Shown: positions 41,797 through 51,857, counted from the stretch's first letter. The stretch is 64,000 nt of DNA from Novosphingobium lindaniclasticum LE124 (GCF_000445125.1 NZ_ATHL01000082.1:1-64000), one strand, 5' to 3'. Numbers and translations: made by a program. The notes: generated by a model from the sequence alone, not told the origin.

Positions 41797-44274
41797 ATGG
41801 TATCAAGGCGCGCACGGGCTAAGGTTCGGCTTGGAATCCGGGTTTCCGTTATTTCGCTGGGAATTGCAGCTGGAGCGACAGTTGCGACGGCTCAGGATGC
41901 CGCAACGACACCACCGGTCCAAGCGCCACCTCCTGAGCAGGGCGGGCCGGCTGCTGAAACCCCTCATACCGACGGCGGCGCGATTGTCGTCTTCGCACGG
42001 CGTCGATCCGAAACGGCACTGGATGCACCTTTGGCGATCACCGCGCTGAGCGCCCAGAATATTCGTGACCAGTCGGTCGTGAGCTTTACCGATCTGACCA
42101 AGGTTGCGCCGAATGTGATCCTGCGACAGACCAACGGCGGTGGTGGCACAGTTGCGGCCACTATCCGCGGGCAGACCATCGCGCAGGCCAATATTGCCAA
42201 CGATTCCCCAATCGGTTTCTATTTCGACGATGTTATCCTGGGCCAGCCGAAGGGCGCCACCGCGGGGATGTTCGACATCGCATCGGTGGAAGTCGCGCGC
42301 GGTGTGCAAGGAACTCTGCGTGGCCGCAACAACACCGGCGGTGCCATCAGCGTCTACACGAACCGTCCGGAACTGGGCGAGTATTCCGCCGATGGCGGCA
42401 TAACCTACGGATCGCGCGATTATTTGCAGCTCCACGCGATCGCCAACATCCCGGTGGGTGAAACGCTTGCCGTGCGTCTGGGCGCGCAGCGGATCACACA
42501 GGATGCACAAGGCCACAGCGTCATCACCGGACAGGGTTTCGGCGGACGCAACGAATGGATCGTGCGTGCGGGCGTGCTGTTCGAACCGGCTCCCGGCATC
42601 TCGGTCCGCGCCACATATGAGCATACCGACATAGACCAGAACCCGGCAGGCCGGCGCCTGATTCCGGGCAGTCTGACGTACAACGCACTGCTTTCAGGCA
42701 CGCGTACCGCGCAGAACCCTTCCGGTGCGCAGTATAGCGCCGACGAGCTTCTGCCCAAGCGCTTCTGGGACGGTGCGACCAGTTACGAGATGCCCAATGA
42801 CAGGGCGAAGATCGACTTCGTGCGAGCCGTAGCCGAGGCCGAGATCAGCGACGACATGACGTTCAAGGTCATTGCGGGCTATCGCGAATTCGTGGCTTCG
42901 GGCGGCATCGACCTCGAAGGGTCACCTGCCACGCAGCTCGAAAGCGAGAATGGCGGCACCTCGAAGCAGTTCACGATCGAGCCGCAGCTTTCGGGTTCGC
43001 TGTTCGGCGACACGCTTAGTTATGTCCTGGGGTATTATCACTACAGCGACAAGGGCCAGTTGGTCGCGAACACTTATTCCTACGGCATCAACGCCGCCGC
43101 GCCCACAACCCCCTTCCGCAACAGCATCGTCATCCGAGAGAATGCGCACAACATCTCCGATGCCGGCTACGGGCATCTTGAATGGAAGGCGACCGACAAG
43201 CTCGAACTGGCGGCCGGCGTGCGCTACACCAAGGATCAGCGGGAGGTTTCTCCGAACCGCTATCTCGAGCACGACAACCCTAACGGATCCACGTATCCGC
43301 TGTTCCAGGCGGGCCGGGTCCAGAACGTCGGCTGTCTTTTCACCAGTCCGCAGGACGGCGTACTAAGGCCCGCTGGTGGCTTCGTAACGGTCGGCACCAG
43401 CGTGATCGCTTCGGGCGCTTGCCCGGATGTGACCCTGCGCAAGAACTACAGCTACTGGTCGTACGAATTCACCGCGCGCTACAAGATCGACAACGACCTT
43501 TCGGTCTATGCGCGCACCGGGCTCGGCCAGAAGTCTGGCGGATACAACATTCCGGTCGTCTCCACCGTGGTTCCGCCCTACAAGCCAGAACGGGTTCGCG
43601 ACTACGAGGTGGGGCTGAAGGGCTCCGGCCTGTTCGGCGGCGCATTCGATTTCTCGCTTGCGGCGTATTATAGCGACTATCAGAACCTGCAGCGCTACCT
43701 CAGCAATCTTCTGCCTGGCGGCGTCGGCGTATCGAACCTTATCATCAACGCCGGCTCGGCGCGAGTGCAGGGCCTTGAGGGCGACTTCACGCTGCGTCCG
43801 GCCGAAGGCTTCCAGATCAGCGGGTTCTTCGGATACACTGACGCCAAGTACAAGCGCTTCGATACGACTGGCATCGACGGAAACCCGCTCGACCTCAGTG
43901 ACCAGAAGTTTCTGAGCACGCCGAAGTTCAACAGCCGCCTTGGCTTCCTCTACACCCGCGACGTCGCAGGCGGCGAAATGCGCGTGGGCGGTGGCTGGAA
44001 CCATCAGAGCAACAGCACGCTGAGCGTGATCGGTTTTCCGGGTGCTGAGACCGGCAAGCTGGACCTCTTCGACGCGCGCATATCGTGGACGACCCCGAAC
44101 GATCGGCTGGAGTTTGCGATCTATGGCACCAACCTGTCGAACAGGAAGTATTTCACCGACGTGGGCATCAACACCATCGGCGTATCCACGTCGCCGACTG
44201 CGGTCAGCGGAGCCTACGGCGTACAGGCTGAACCCAGGTTCATCGGCGCCAGCATCCGCTTCCGCTGGCCTTGA
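41797..44274 (+). CDS. TonB-dependent outer-membrane receptor
   Basis: The 825-residue receptor has a signal peptide (residues 1-32, cleavage likely after ATVATA), a TonB-box-like 'GGAIVVFARRR' near residue 60, a plug domain ('APLAITALSAQNIRDQSVVSFTDLTKVAPNVILRQTNGG') and a C-terminal beta-barrel ending 'EPRFIGASIRFRWP'. It probably imports the pathway substrate across the outer membrane with TonB energy. ATG 41797 is preferred because GGGAGAGG precedes it and it starts the signal peptide; ATG 41713 is upstream in frame. It leads a long operon with a flavoprotein, transporter and oxidoreductases. Confidence 0.93.
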   Translation: MVSRRARAKVRLGIRVSVISLGIAAGATVATAQDAATTPPVQAPPPEQGGPAAETPHTDGGAIVVFARRRSETALDAPLAITALSAQNIRDQSVVSFTDLTKVAPNVILRQTNGGGGTVAATIRGQTIAQANIANDSPIGFYFDDVILGQPKGATAGMFDIASVEVARGVQGTLRGRNNTGGAISVYTNRPELGEYSADGGITYGSRDYLQLHAIANIPVGETLAVRLGAQRITQDAQGHSVITGQGFGGRNEWIVRAGVLFEPAPGISVRATYEHTDIDQNPAGRRLIPGSLTYNALLSGTRTAQNPSGAQYSADELLPKRFWDGATSYEMPNDRAKIDFVRAVAEAEISDDMTFKVIAGYREFVASGGIDLEGSPATQLESENGGTSKQFTIEPQLSGSLFGDTLSYVLGYYHYSDKGQLVANTYSYGINAAAPTTPFRNSIVIRENAHNISDAGYGHLEWKATDKLELAAGVRYTKDQREVSPNRYLEHDNPNGSTYPLFQAGRVQNVGCLFTSPQDGVLRPAGGFVTVGTSVIASGACPDVTLRKNYSYWSYEFTARYKIDNDLSVYARTGLGQKSGGYNIPVVSTVVPPYKPERVRDYEVGLKGSGLFGGAFDFSLAAYYSDYQNLQRYLSNLLPGGVGVSNLIINAGSARVQGLEGDFTLRPAEGFQISGFFGYTDAKYKRFDTTGIDGNPLDLSDQKFLSTPKFNSRLGFLYTRDVAGGEMRVGGGWNHQSNSTLSVIGFPGAETGKLDLFDARISWTTPNDRLEFAIYGTNLSNRKYFTDVGINTIGVSTSPTAVSGAYGVQAEPRFIGASIRFRWP

Positions 44275-44307
44275 GAGATACTACGAGCCACGCAGGCCAA
44301 GCACGGG

Positions 44308-45810
44308 ATGTCGAGACAGATGGGCATGGATAAAGACTTCGATCTGGTCGTTGTTGGTTATGGCGCTGCCGGTGCCGCTGCCGCCATCACCGCGGCAAGG
44401 CTTGGCGCCAACGTAGCACTGTTGGACAAGCAGCCTGCCGATGCGCATTATTCCAGTACCCGGATGTCAGGCGGCCTGATCATGGGTGCGAACGATGTGG
44501 ATGCTGCCGCCCGTTACCTCGACGCCTGTTCCGGAGACATGATTCCGCCTGAAGTCAGTCGGGCATGGGCGGAGCGGGCGATAACGGTAAGCGACTGGTT
44601 GCGCGACATCGGCATTGAAACGGTGCACATGGCGGGAGGATGGTATCCCAAGCTGCCGGGGTTCGAATCCATCGAGGTCTTTGCCCCCCTCGACAAAGGC
44701 ATCGATCCGGCCAGCGTGAAGATCGATATGCCAGCGCCGGGAGAACTTGCTTTCAAGGGGCCGGTTCCATTCGGGAATGGCCAAACCCTTCATGACCAGC
44801 TGTTGGAAGCGGTCGCCGCGCATCCATTGATCGACGTGTTCTTCGAGCATGCCGCATCGCGTCTGGTGCAAAATGACGGAAAAGTGGTGGGTATAACCTG
44901 CGAGGCGGATGGTCGCTCAGTGACCTTCGGTGCCCGTAAGGGCGTGGTGCTTGCCTGCGGCGGATTCGAACAGGACCAGGAGATGATCCGCAACCATCTC
45001 AAGGCCTATCCGATCTATTTCTATGGTGCGTCAGCCAACACCGGAGATGGCATCCGGATGGCCCAGGCCGTGGGCGCCGACCTGTGGCACATGAACCAGA
45101 TGATCGGCCGCGCAGTCGGACATTTCAAGCACCCTGATGGGCGCGAGATCACTTTCAACATCTCGGTCAACCCGCCCGGCTACGCGATCGTTGACAAGTA
45201 TGGGCAGCGGTTCGCGAATGAATACCTGCAGGCGGTATCGAAGCCGAACTTCTACTACGAACTTCTGCACTACGATGCCGACCTTCTTGAGCATCCGCGC
45301 ATCCCGGCTTACTGGATCTTCGATTCCCGTCGTCTCAATGCCAGGCCGCTCTCAGGAGGCTCTTATGGACACTACGCCTGGAGCAAGGACAACCGGGCCG
45401 AGATAGACATGGGGTGGATCAAGGAGGCGGCCACCGTCGAGGAAGCAGCCCGGGCGGCCGGGTGCCTTGATCCGGAAGCGGCGGCCCGGACTATCGAGAA
45501 GTACAACGAGGTCTGCGCCAGCGGTGAAGACGAACTGGGCCGCCCCGCCGATTCGTTGGTCCCCATTGATCAGGGGCCGTTCTACTGCGTGCCGGTATAT
45601 CCGGGCGGCGCGACCACCAACGGCGGCCCGCGCCGCGACGTATCCGGGCGCATTCTGAACGCTTTCCACGAGCCCATCGAGGGCCTGTTCGGAGCCGGGG
45701 AACTGGGCGGTGTCATCGGCATGCTCTATCCGTCGCCTGGAGCCAATCTTGGTGAAGCCTTCGCTTTTGGGGCCATTGCGGCCGAAACCGCCATCAACGG
45801 CAATTCGTGA
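44308..45810 (+). CDS. FAD-dependent oxidoreductase, 3-ketosteroid dehydrogenase/fumarate-reductase-like
   Basis: This 500-residue flavoprotein begins with the dinucleotide motif 'DLVVVGYGAAGAAAAITAARLGANVALLDKQ' (12-43), has 'GVVLACGGFEQDQEMI', and a capping domain with 'GYAIVDKYGQRFANEYL' and 'PFYCVPVYPGGATTNGGPRRDVSGRILN'. The C-terminal 'GLFGAGELGGVIGMLYPSPGANLGEAFAFGAIAAE' is typical of FAD_binding_2 proteins. Members dehydrogenate 3-ketosteroids or reduce enes. ATG 44308, 44320 and 44326 are all possible starts. It overlaps the MFS reading frame and follows the TonB receptor by 33 bp. Confidence 0.88.
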   Translation: MSRQMGMDKDFDLVVVGYGAAGAAAAITAARLGANVALLDKQPADAHYSSTRMSGGLIMGANDVDAAARYLDACSGDMIPPEVSRAWAERAITVSDWLRDIGIETVHMAGGWYPKLPGFESIEVFAPLDKGIDPASVKIDMPAPGELAFKGPVPFGNGQTLHDQLLEAVAAHPLIDVFFEHAASRLVQNDGKVVGITCEADGRSVTFGARKGVVLACGGFEQDQEMIRNHLKAYPIYFYGASANTGDGIRMAQAVGADLWHMNQMIGRAVGHFKHPDGREITFNISVNPPGYAIVDKYGQRFANEYLQAVSKPNFYYELLHYDADLLEHPRIPAYWIFDSRRLNARPLSGGSYGHYAWSKDNRAEIDMGWIKEAATVEEAARAAGCLDPEAAARTIEKYNEVCASGEDELGRPADSLVPIDQGPFYCVPVYPGGATTNGGPRRDVSGRILNAFHEPIEGLFGAGELGGVIGMLYPSPGANLGEAFAFGAIAAETAINGNS

Positions 45811-45818
45811 GGTGCGGT

Positions 45819-47168
45819 ATGCATCGGGACCATCGAAAAGGCGGCCAGATGCTGGATGCTGATATCACCGCGCCGCCGGTGACGCCTGCCCGGGCGGGGC
45901 TGGGCAAGGCCAGTTATCTCGCGCTCGCACTGCTCACACTTATCTACTTGTGCAGCAGCATCGACCGGATGATCATTTCGACGATCGCGGAGCCACTCAA
46001 GCGCGATTTCGGGCTGAGCGACACGCAATTGGGGGTTCTGACTGGCCTGTTCTTTTCGATGTCGTTCGCGGTGTGCGGCATTCCTCTCGGCATGCTTGCC
46101 GACCGTGTCAATCGGCCCCGCCTGCTGGCGGCTTTGCTGGTGATCTGGAGCGCGTTGACGTTCGCGAGCAGTGCAGCACAATCCTATTTCATGTTGGCGC
46201 TCGCACGCATCGGCGTGGGTGGCAGCGAGGCGGGCGCATCGCCGACCTCGATGTCGATCATCAGCGACCTGTTCCCACCGGAACGACGCGGTGTCGCCTT
46301 GTCGTTCTTCTACATGTCGACGCCAATCGGGACTGCCATCGGGCTGGGTCTGGGCGGTTACCTCGCCGCAGAATTCGGCTGGCGCACGGTGTTCATGGTG
46401 GCGGGCATACCAGGCCTGATTCTCGCAGTTCTCTTGTTGCTGTTCGTCAAGGATCCCGGCCGCGGAAACTTCGAAAGCGTCGGACCGGTTTCGGCGGCGG
46501 TTACGGCGGACAAGCCATCCCTCATGGCGGCGCTGCGAGTGCTGCGTGACATTCCCGCCATTCCTTTGGTGATGCTGGCTGGCATGAGCCTGGTCGTCGG
46601 CCAAGCTGGCAGCCATGCCTTCATCACCCCGTTCCTGATGCGCGTACATGGCATTACCATCGCCGAGGCCGGGATTGCCGGCGGCATGGCCCAGTTGGTC
46701 CCGGGCGTGTTGGGCGTACTGGCAGGCGGCTTCCTGGCAGACCGCATGGCGCGGCGCGGGGGTGGGGCAGGGCTGTTCATGATCGGTGTGGTCATGCTGG
46801 TCACGGCTCCCACCTCGATCGCGGCGTTCCTGATGCCTGACTGGCATGTCGCGATGGCGTTGCTGGCGTTCTCCAACTTCATGCTGGCGCTTTACTACGG
46901 CACTCACTTCTCCATGCTTCTCAGCCTCACCCCGGCCTGGGTCCGAGGGACGATCACCGGCATCCACACCGTTGCCCTCACATTGATGGGCTACGGAGCC
47001 GGCCCGGTGATCACTGGCGCTGCGAGCGATTTTTATGATCGCGCCGGTATCGCCAATCCGCTGCGCTGGGCCGAAGTGACCGTCTGCACCATGTTTCTGC
47101 TGGCCGCACTGTTCTACTTCGCCGCCGGGTTGCGGGTACGCCATTCGCACCGCAGCGCGCTGCGCTGA
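45819..47168 (+). CDS. MFS transporter (spinster/aromatic acid type)
   Basis: The protein of about 449 residues has 12 predicted transmembrane helices and the MFS loop motif 'GMLADRVNRPRLLAALLVIWS', followed by 'GGSEAGASPTSMSIISDLFPPERRG'. It is probably an inner-membrane importer for the compound brought in by the TonB receptor (inference from operon). The start is uncertain: ATG 45819 has GAGGTG upstream, ATG 45849 has a GGCGG upstream, and GTG 45807 overlaps the flavoprotein stop. Confidence 0.9.
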   Translation: MHRDHRKGGQMLDADITAPPVTPARAGLGKASYLALALLTLIYLCSSIDRMIISTIAEPLKRDFGLSDTQLGVLTGLFFSMSFAVCGIPLGMLADRVNRPRLLAALLVIWSALTFASSAAQSYFMLALARIGVGGSEAGASPTSMSIISDLFPPERRGVALSFFYMSTPIGTAIGLGLGGYLAAEFGWRTVFMVAGIPGLILAVLLLLFVKDPGRGNFESVGPVSAAVTADKPSLMAALRVLRDIPAIPLVMLAGMSLVVGQAGSHAFITPFLMRVHGITIAEAGIAGGMAQLVPGVLGVLAGGFLADRMARRGGGAGLFMIGVVMLVTAPTSIAAFLMPDWHVAMALLAFSNFMLALYYGTHFSMLLSLTPAWVRGTITGIHTVALTLMGYGAGPVITGAASDFYDRAGIANPLRWAEVTVCTMFLLAALFYFAAGLRVRHSHRSALR

Positions 47169-47215
47169 TCGGCATCGCGCGCCAACGCATGTCCCTTTTT
47201 CTGGAGTATGAGATT

Positions 47216-48055
47216 ATGAGTTCGACGCAGAGGGTGGCGATCGTCACGGGATGCGGCAAGCGCGATGGCATCGGTGCGGCCATTGCCCGGCGCCTGGCCA
47301 GCCAGGGTATCGCGGTCGTCGTCACCGACATCGCGGCAACCGGGGTGCGCGACCGCTTCGAGCAGGACCGACCGGAAACGGCGCAGTGGAAGGGTGTCGA
47401 CGATCTCGCTGCGGAGATCGCCCAAGCGGGGGGCGATGCGCTGGCACTGACCGGCGACATCAGCAGCAAGGGCGACGTCGACGGCCTCATCGCAGCGGTC
47501 GCCACGCGTTTCGGGCAGGTCGATATCCTCGTCAACAATGCCGGTGCGCCTTTCAGCATGGCTCACGGCGACGTTGCCGACATCGATCCGGCAGAATTCG
47601 ATCGCGTGATGCAGATCAACGTCACCGGCACGTTCCTGATGTCGCAGGCGGCGATCCCTTTCATGCGGGCAGGCAAGTGGGGGCGGATCGTCAACGTCGC
47701 CTCGGTGGCGGGGCGCGTGGGATCGAAGGCCAATTCCGCCTATGCCGCCTCGAAGGCAGGCGTGATTGCGCTGGCGCAGACCTTCGCGCTCGATCTGGGC
47801 GGCGATGGCATCACTGCCAATGCGGTGCTGCCCGGTTTCATATTTACCAGCCGGACCCTGAGCGGGATGAGCAAGAAGATGGGCGGTGTCCCCCTCGACG
47901 AGGAAACGATCGCCAGGTCAAAGCCAAGTGTTCCGGTCGGGCGTGACGGCACGCCCGAAGACATCGCCGCAACGGTCGCGTTCCTGGTGAGCGAGGATGC
48001 CGCATTTACCACCGGGCAGTCGTTCATCGTCGACGGCGGCAGCCTTCGGCTCTGA
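47216..48055 (+). CDS. Short-chain dehydrogenase/reductase
   Basis: The 279-residue classical SDR has 'VTGCGKRDGIGAAIARRL' (10-27), 'NNAGAPFS', catalytic Ser in 'NVASVAGRV' and 'YAASK'. It should oxidise or reduce an alcohol/ketone with NAD(P). ATG 47216 is preferred because CTGGAG lies upstream; ATG 47189 adds nine residues. It is 7 bp upstream of the GMC oxidoreductase gene. Confidence 0.9.
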   Translation: MSSTQRVAIVTGCGKRDGIGAAIARRLASQGIAVVVTDIAATGVRDRFEQDRPETAQWKGVDDLAAEIAQAGGDALALTGDISSKGDVDGLIAAVATRFGQVDILVNNAGAPFSMAHGDVADIDPAEFDRVMQINVTGTFLMSQAAIPFMRAGKWGRIVNVASVAGRVGSKANSAYAASKAGVIALAQTFALDLGGDGITANAVLPGFIFTSRTLSGMSKKMGGVPLDEETIARSKPSVPVGRDGTPEDIAATVAFLVSEDAAFTTGQSFIVDGGSLRL

Positions 48056-48062
48056 CGCTCCC

Positions 48063-49658
48063 ATGAACACCGAAAGCGCTGATTTCGTGATCGTGGGAGG
48101 GGGTACCGCGGGCTGCGTCCTCGCCAACCGGTTGACGGCCGACGGCACGACTACGGCATGCATGATCGAGGCGGGCGGAGAAGACAACAGCCCGTGGATC
48201 CACATTCCGCTGGGCTATGGAAAGCTTGCCGCGCATCCGCGCTACAGCGTTCGCTATGAAAGCGAACCGGAGGCCGCCCTGGCGGGCCGCTGCCTGGGCA
48301 TCCCGCGAGCCCGGGTGCTGGGCGGCTGCAGTTCGACCAACGGGCTGCTCTATGTGCGCGGACAGGCGCAGGATTACGACGACTGGGCGGCAGCCGGAAA
48401 CACCGGCTGGAGCTTCGCTGAAGTGCTGCCCTATTTTCGCAAGGCCGAGGATTTCCATGCCGGCGCCGATGCTTTCCACGGCACCGGCGGTCCTGTGTGC
48501 GTTTCCCCACCCGCCGCTCATCATCCTCTCGCAGAGGCGTTCATCGCGGCAGGACAGGAAGCAGGGCTCCAGCGCGTCGACGATTTCAACGGCGCTTCAC
48601 AGGAGGGTGTCGGTTACTATCACATGACCACGCGGCGCTTGCGGCGCTCCAGCACCGCGACTGGATACCTGCGCCCTGTTCGCAAGCGGGCAAACCTTCG
48701 TGTGCTCACGCACGCGACCACATCGCGCATCCTGTTCGAAGGTCGGCGTGCGGTCGGCGTCGAGTATGAGCGTGGTGGACGCACGCAGCGCATGATTGCG
48801 CGGCGCGAAGTGATCCTGTGCGCCGGCGCCATCGCAACGCCGCATCTCCTGCTGCTGTCCGGTGTCGGACCGGGCGCGCAATTGGGACGGTTCGGTAAAG
48901 ATGTGATTGCAGACGTAGCCGGTGTCGGTCGCAACCTAGCGGACCATGCCAATGTCCGACTGAACTATCGTGCGGCGCGTCCGATCACCATCAATGATCG
49001 GCTGCGCAGCTTGTGGGGCCAGGCGGGTGCCGGGCTGGAATATCTGCTGAAGGGCACCGGACCGCTCACTGTGAGCGCTGGCTTCGGCGCGGCGTTCTAC
49101 CGCACCGATCCCAGGCTCACTCGACCAGACTTTCAGGGCTATCTGCTGCTGTTCCGCACCGACGCCAGTGGCACGCGGCTCGAACCGTTTTCAGGCTTCA
49201 TGACTTCGGGCTATCAGTTGCGGCCGGAAAGCCGCGGCGAAGTCGCGCTGGCAGATGCGAACGCCTCGTCGGCACCGAAGATCCGCCTCAATCATCTTTG
49301 CTCTGAAATCGACCGGCGCGTGACCCTTGCCGGCGTGAAGCAGCTTCGTGCCCTCCTGCAAGCTGTGCCCATGGCACCTTTCGTGAGCGAGAGCGAGCCG
49401 GGGCCTGATGCTGAGGACGAAGAACTGATGGCTTATATCCGCGAACGTACCGGCACCGGCCATCACCTGGCGGGTAGCTGCCGTATGGGCACCGGGCCTG
49501 ATGCAGTGGTGGATCCGCGCCTGCGGGTCCACGGCCTTGCCGGGCTGCGGGTGGTCGATGCATCGATCATGCCGGCGATGGTTTCGGGCAATACTTGCGC
49601 GCCGGTGGTGATGATTGCCGAGAAGGCCGCCGACATGATCCTGGAGGACAACCGATGA
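48063..49658 (+). CDS. GMC-family FAD-dependent oxidoreductase (alcohol dehydrogenase-like)
   Basis: The 531-residue protein has 'FVIVGGGTAGCVLANRL' (8-24), 'RVLGGCSSTNGLLYVRGQAQDYDDWA', and the C-terminal catalytic segment 'GTGHHLAGSCRMGTGPDAVVDPRLRVHGLAGLRVVDASIMP' with the conserved His and 'SGNTCAPVVMIAEKAADMI'. Members oxidise primary alcohols with an electron acceptor. It overlaps the following aldehyde dehydrogenase by ATGA, suggesting stepwise alcohol to aldehyde to acid oxidation. Confidence 0.93.
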   Translation: MNTESADFVIVGGGTAGCVLANRLTADGTTTACMIEAGGEDNSPWIHIPLGYGKLAAHPRYSVRYESEPEAALAGRCLGIPRARVLGGCSSTNGLLYVRGQAQDYDDWAAAGNTGWSFAEVLPYFRKAEDFHAGADAFHGTGGPVCVSPPAAHHPLAEAFIAAGQEAGLQRVDDFNGASQEGVGYYHMTTRRLRRSSTATGYLRPVRKRANLRVLTHATTSRILFEGRRAVGVEYERGGRTQRMIARREVILCAGAIATPHLLLLSGVGPGAQLGRFGKDVIADVAGVGRNLADHANVRLNYRAARPITINDRLRSLWGQAGAGLEYLLKGTGPLTVSAGFGAAFYRTDPRLTRPDFQGYLLLFRTDASGTRLEPFSGFMTSGYQLRPESRGEVALADANASSAPKIRLNHLCSEIDRRVTLAGVKQLRALLQAVPMAPFVSESEPGPDAEDEELMAYIRERTGTGHHLAGSCRMGTGPDAVVDPRLRVHGLAGLRVVDASIMPAMVSGNTCAPVVMIAEKAADMILEDNR

Positions 49659-51127
49659 TCCCGACCCTCACGCCGATGCGCGCTTTCGAGCAGCGGCACC
49701 CGGGCTGTCTCTACATCGGCGGCACATGGCAGCGGCCGGTGGGGCAGGCGGCACTGGACATCGTGCATCCGGCTAGCGGCGATGTGGTCGCTCGGGTCGC
49801 GGCGGCCGGTCGGGGGGACGTTGATCGCGCGGTGGGTGCAGCGCACAGAGCGTTTCATCATGGACCCTGGCCAAGGCTGGCCATGGCCGAACGTGCCGCG
49901 CCGCTACGCCGGCTGGCCGTTGCGATCCGCTCTCGCGCCGATGAGATTGGCCACGCCGTGACACTTGAGATGGGCGCGCTACTGAGCGAATCCCTTGCAG
50001 GCGCACGGGCCGCCGCAAATCTTTGCGACTACTATGCCGACCTTGCCGAGTCCGTTCCCGATAGGGAGGAGCGCGCCTGGGGCGGCGGAAAGGCGTATGT
50101 CGCTCAGATTCCAGTTGGGGTTGTCGTAGCGATCGTGCCGTGGAATGCCCCGCTAAGCCTGTCGATCCTCAAGCTGGCTCCGGCACTGGCGGCGGGTTGC
50201 ACGATTATTCTCAAGACAGCGCCCTCAACCCCGCTCGATGCGTTGCTATTGGCGGAATGCATGGACGACGCCGGTTTCCCCGAGGGTGTCGTCAGTATCC
50301 TTCCTGGAGACAACGATGCTGGCGAGGCCCTGCTCCGGGACGAGCGGATCGACAAGGTCACCTTCACCGGGAGCACCGGTGTAGGGCAGCATATAGGGGC
50401 GGTGTGCGGATCCCGGGTCGCACGGCAGGCGCTGGAACTGGGAGGCAAGTCCGCGGCGATTGTTATGCGGGACATGGATGCCGAGACCGTCGCTCGCCGC
50501 TTGGCCCCTGCATCCATGCGCTTGACGGGGCAGGCTTGCTCGGCCCTGACCCGCGTCCTCCTGCCAAGGCAGCACGCGGCATCATACACCGAAGCGCTCG
50601 TCGCAGAGTTCGCGAAACTGAAGGTGGGTGACCCTTACGACGCTGCCACTTCGCTGGCGCCTCTGGCGCTGGAAAGGCAGCGGGACAGAGTGGAGGACTA
50701 TGTGAGCTCAGGCATCGCCGAAGGCGCGACGCTCGCATACGGTGGGCGACGTCCCGAGGGTTTCGAGCGTGGATGGTATCATGAACCGACCATCTTTGCC
50801 CGCGTCTCCAATTCCATGCGTATTGCCCGGGAGGAAATCTTCGGGCCAGTGGTAAGTCTCATCGAGTATGATGGCGAGGAAGAAGCCATCGCAATCGCCA
50901 ATGACTCCGATTATGGGCTTTATGCTAGTGTCTACAGCGATGACGAGGATGCCGTCTGCCGGCTCGCAGGCCGGTTGCGAGTGGGCAATGTCTCGCGCGC
51001 TGGTTTGTATATCGACAGGACGCTGCCCTATGGCGGGCTCAAGAAGTCGGGCGTTTCGCGTGAAGGTGGGATCGAAGGGCTGCGATCGTTTCAGGAAGTG
51101 CAGACCATCTATCTACCGGCAACATGA
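49655..51127 (+). CDS. Aldehyde dehydrogenase family protein (partner of the GMC oxidoreductase)
   Basis: The 490-residue enzyme has 'VAIVPWNAPLSLSILKLAPALAAGCTIILKTAPSTP', the catalytic Glu in 'ALELGGKSAAIVM' and the nucleophilic Cys in 'TGQACSALTRVLLP', with 'LPYGGLKKSGVSREGGIEGL' near the C-terminus. It would oxidise the aldehyde from the upstream alcohol oxidase to an acid, feeding the CoA-activating enzymes. It is the last gene of the TonB-receptor operon; a weak 6-bp hairpin follows at about 51150. Confidence 0.93.
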   Translation: MIPTLTPMRAFEQRHPGCLYIGGTWQRPVGQAALDIVHPASGDVVARVAAAGRGDVDRAVGAAHRAFHHGPWPRLAMAERAAPLRRLAVAIRSRADEIGHAVTLEMGALLSESLAGARAAANLCDYYADLAESVPDREERAWGGGKAYVAQIPVGVVVAIVPWNAPLSLSILKLAPALAAGCTIILKTAPSTPLDALLLAECMDDAGFPEGVVSILPGDNDAGEALLRDERIDKVTFTGSTGVGQHIGAVCGSRVARQALELGGKSAAIVMRDMDAETVARRLAPASMRLTGQACSALTRVLLPRQHAASYTEALVAEFAKLKVGDPYDAATSLAPLALERQRDRVEDYVSSGIAEGATLAYGGRRPEGFERGWYHEPTIFARVSNSMRIAREEIFGPVVSLIEYDGEEEAIAIANDSDYGLYASVYSDDEDAVCRLAGRLRVGNVSRAGLYIDRTLPYGGLKKSGVSREGGIEGLRSFQEVQTIYLPAT

Positions 51128-51235
51128 ACGACCCGGTCGTGGGGTATTAGGCAGGAGGGCCTGCCGCCTCACGGCTTTCGCTTGATCGTTACCAACGCAA
51201 GACGGCTTGGCTTGGTTGGCTTCGCGCTTCGGCGC

Positions 51236-51853
51236 TTATGATAATTTCGCAGGGGTCTGATCCGCGTCCTCGCGGCCGGAAAAGATCGCGTCGATGATCG
51301 CTTCGACCGTCCGGATACGCGCAAGCCGAGGCATGATCGAGCGCAATATCATATCGTGTTCTTCGGCTGAAAATGAGGTCGTAGTGTCCTCCGCCAGGAT
51401 TTGGTCATATCCCAGTGCCATGGCCTCGCGCATGGTGGTGTCAACACCGATCCCAAGCACGAGGCCGCCGACGATCAGCGTTGTTACGCCGCGGCGACGC
51501 AGGTGGGTGTCGAGGCTGGTGCCATGGAACGCGCCCCAATTGTATTTGTCGACGATGATGTCTTGCGGCTGGACCTCGAGTGCGGCGCATAAAGTATGGC
51601 CATCCGGCGCGATCGCATAGGCCTGCGCCGGATGTTCGAGAAGGGGGGCGAGGGGAGGCACCATGCTGCCCGGGTGGCCGACGCGGACCAGGATGACGGG
51701 CATGCCTGCCGTTCGGCAGGCGCGGGCGAGGCGGGCAGCGCCGGTCACGCATTCCGCCGGTGTCCGGGGATGCGTGGCGAAATCCAGCGTGAAATTCTGA
51801 AGATCAATCAGCAGCAGGGCGGTGCTGTTCGCGTCCAGATCAGTGGCGTTCAT
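51236..51853 (-). CDS. Isochorismatase-family hydrolase lacking the catalytic cysteine
   Basis: The 205-residue alpha/beta protein of the isochorismatase superfamily keeps the catalytic Asp D17 ('LLLIDLQNF') and Lys K103 ('VDKYNWGAF'). The usual TxxCVxxT reads 'GLVLGIGVDTT', with Gly 136 in place of Cys. Cysteine-dependent amidase chemistry is therefore unlikely; the isochorismatase/PhzD branch works without this Cys. It lies 4 bp downstream of the MaoC-like gene in a minus-strand operon. Substrate unknown. Confidence 0.85.
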   Translation of the reverse strand: MNATDLDANSTALLLIDLQNFTLDFATHPRTPAECVTGAARLARACRTAGMPVILVRVGHPGSMVPPLAPLLEHPAQAYAIAPDGHTLCAALEVQPQDIIVDKYNWGAFHGTSLDTHLRRRGVTTLIVGGLVLGIGVDTTMREAMALGYDQILAEDTTTSFSAEEHDMILRSIMPRLARIRTVEAIIDAIFSGREDADQTPAKLS

Positions 51854-51857
51854 AGTT

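Noticed and set aside
45726..47150. 474-codon open frame opposite the MFS transporter
   Set aside because: The translation is low-complexity Gln/His/Arg-rich and lies opposite a clear 12-helix transporter.
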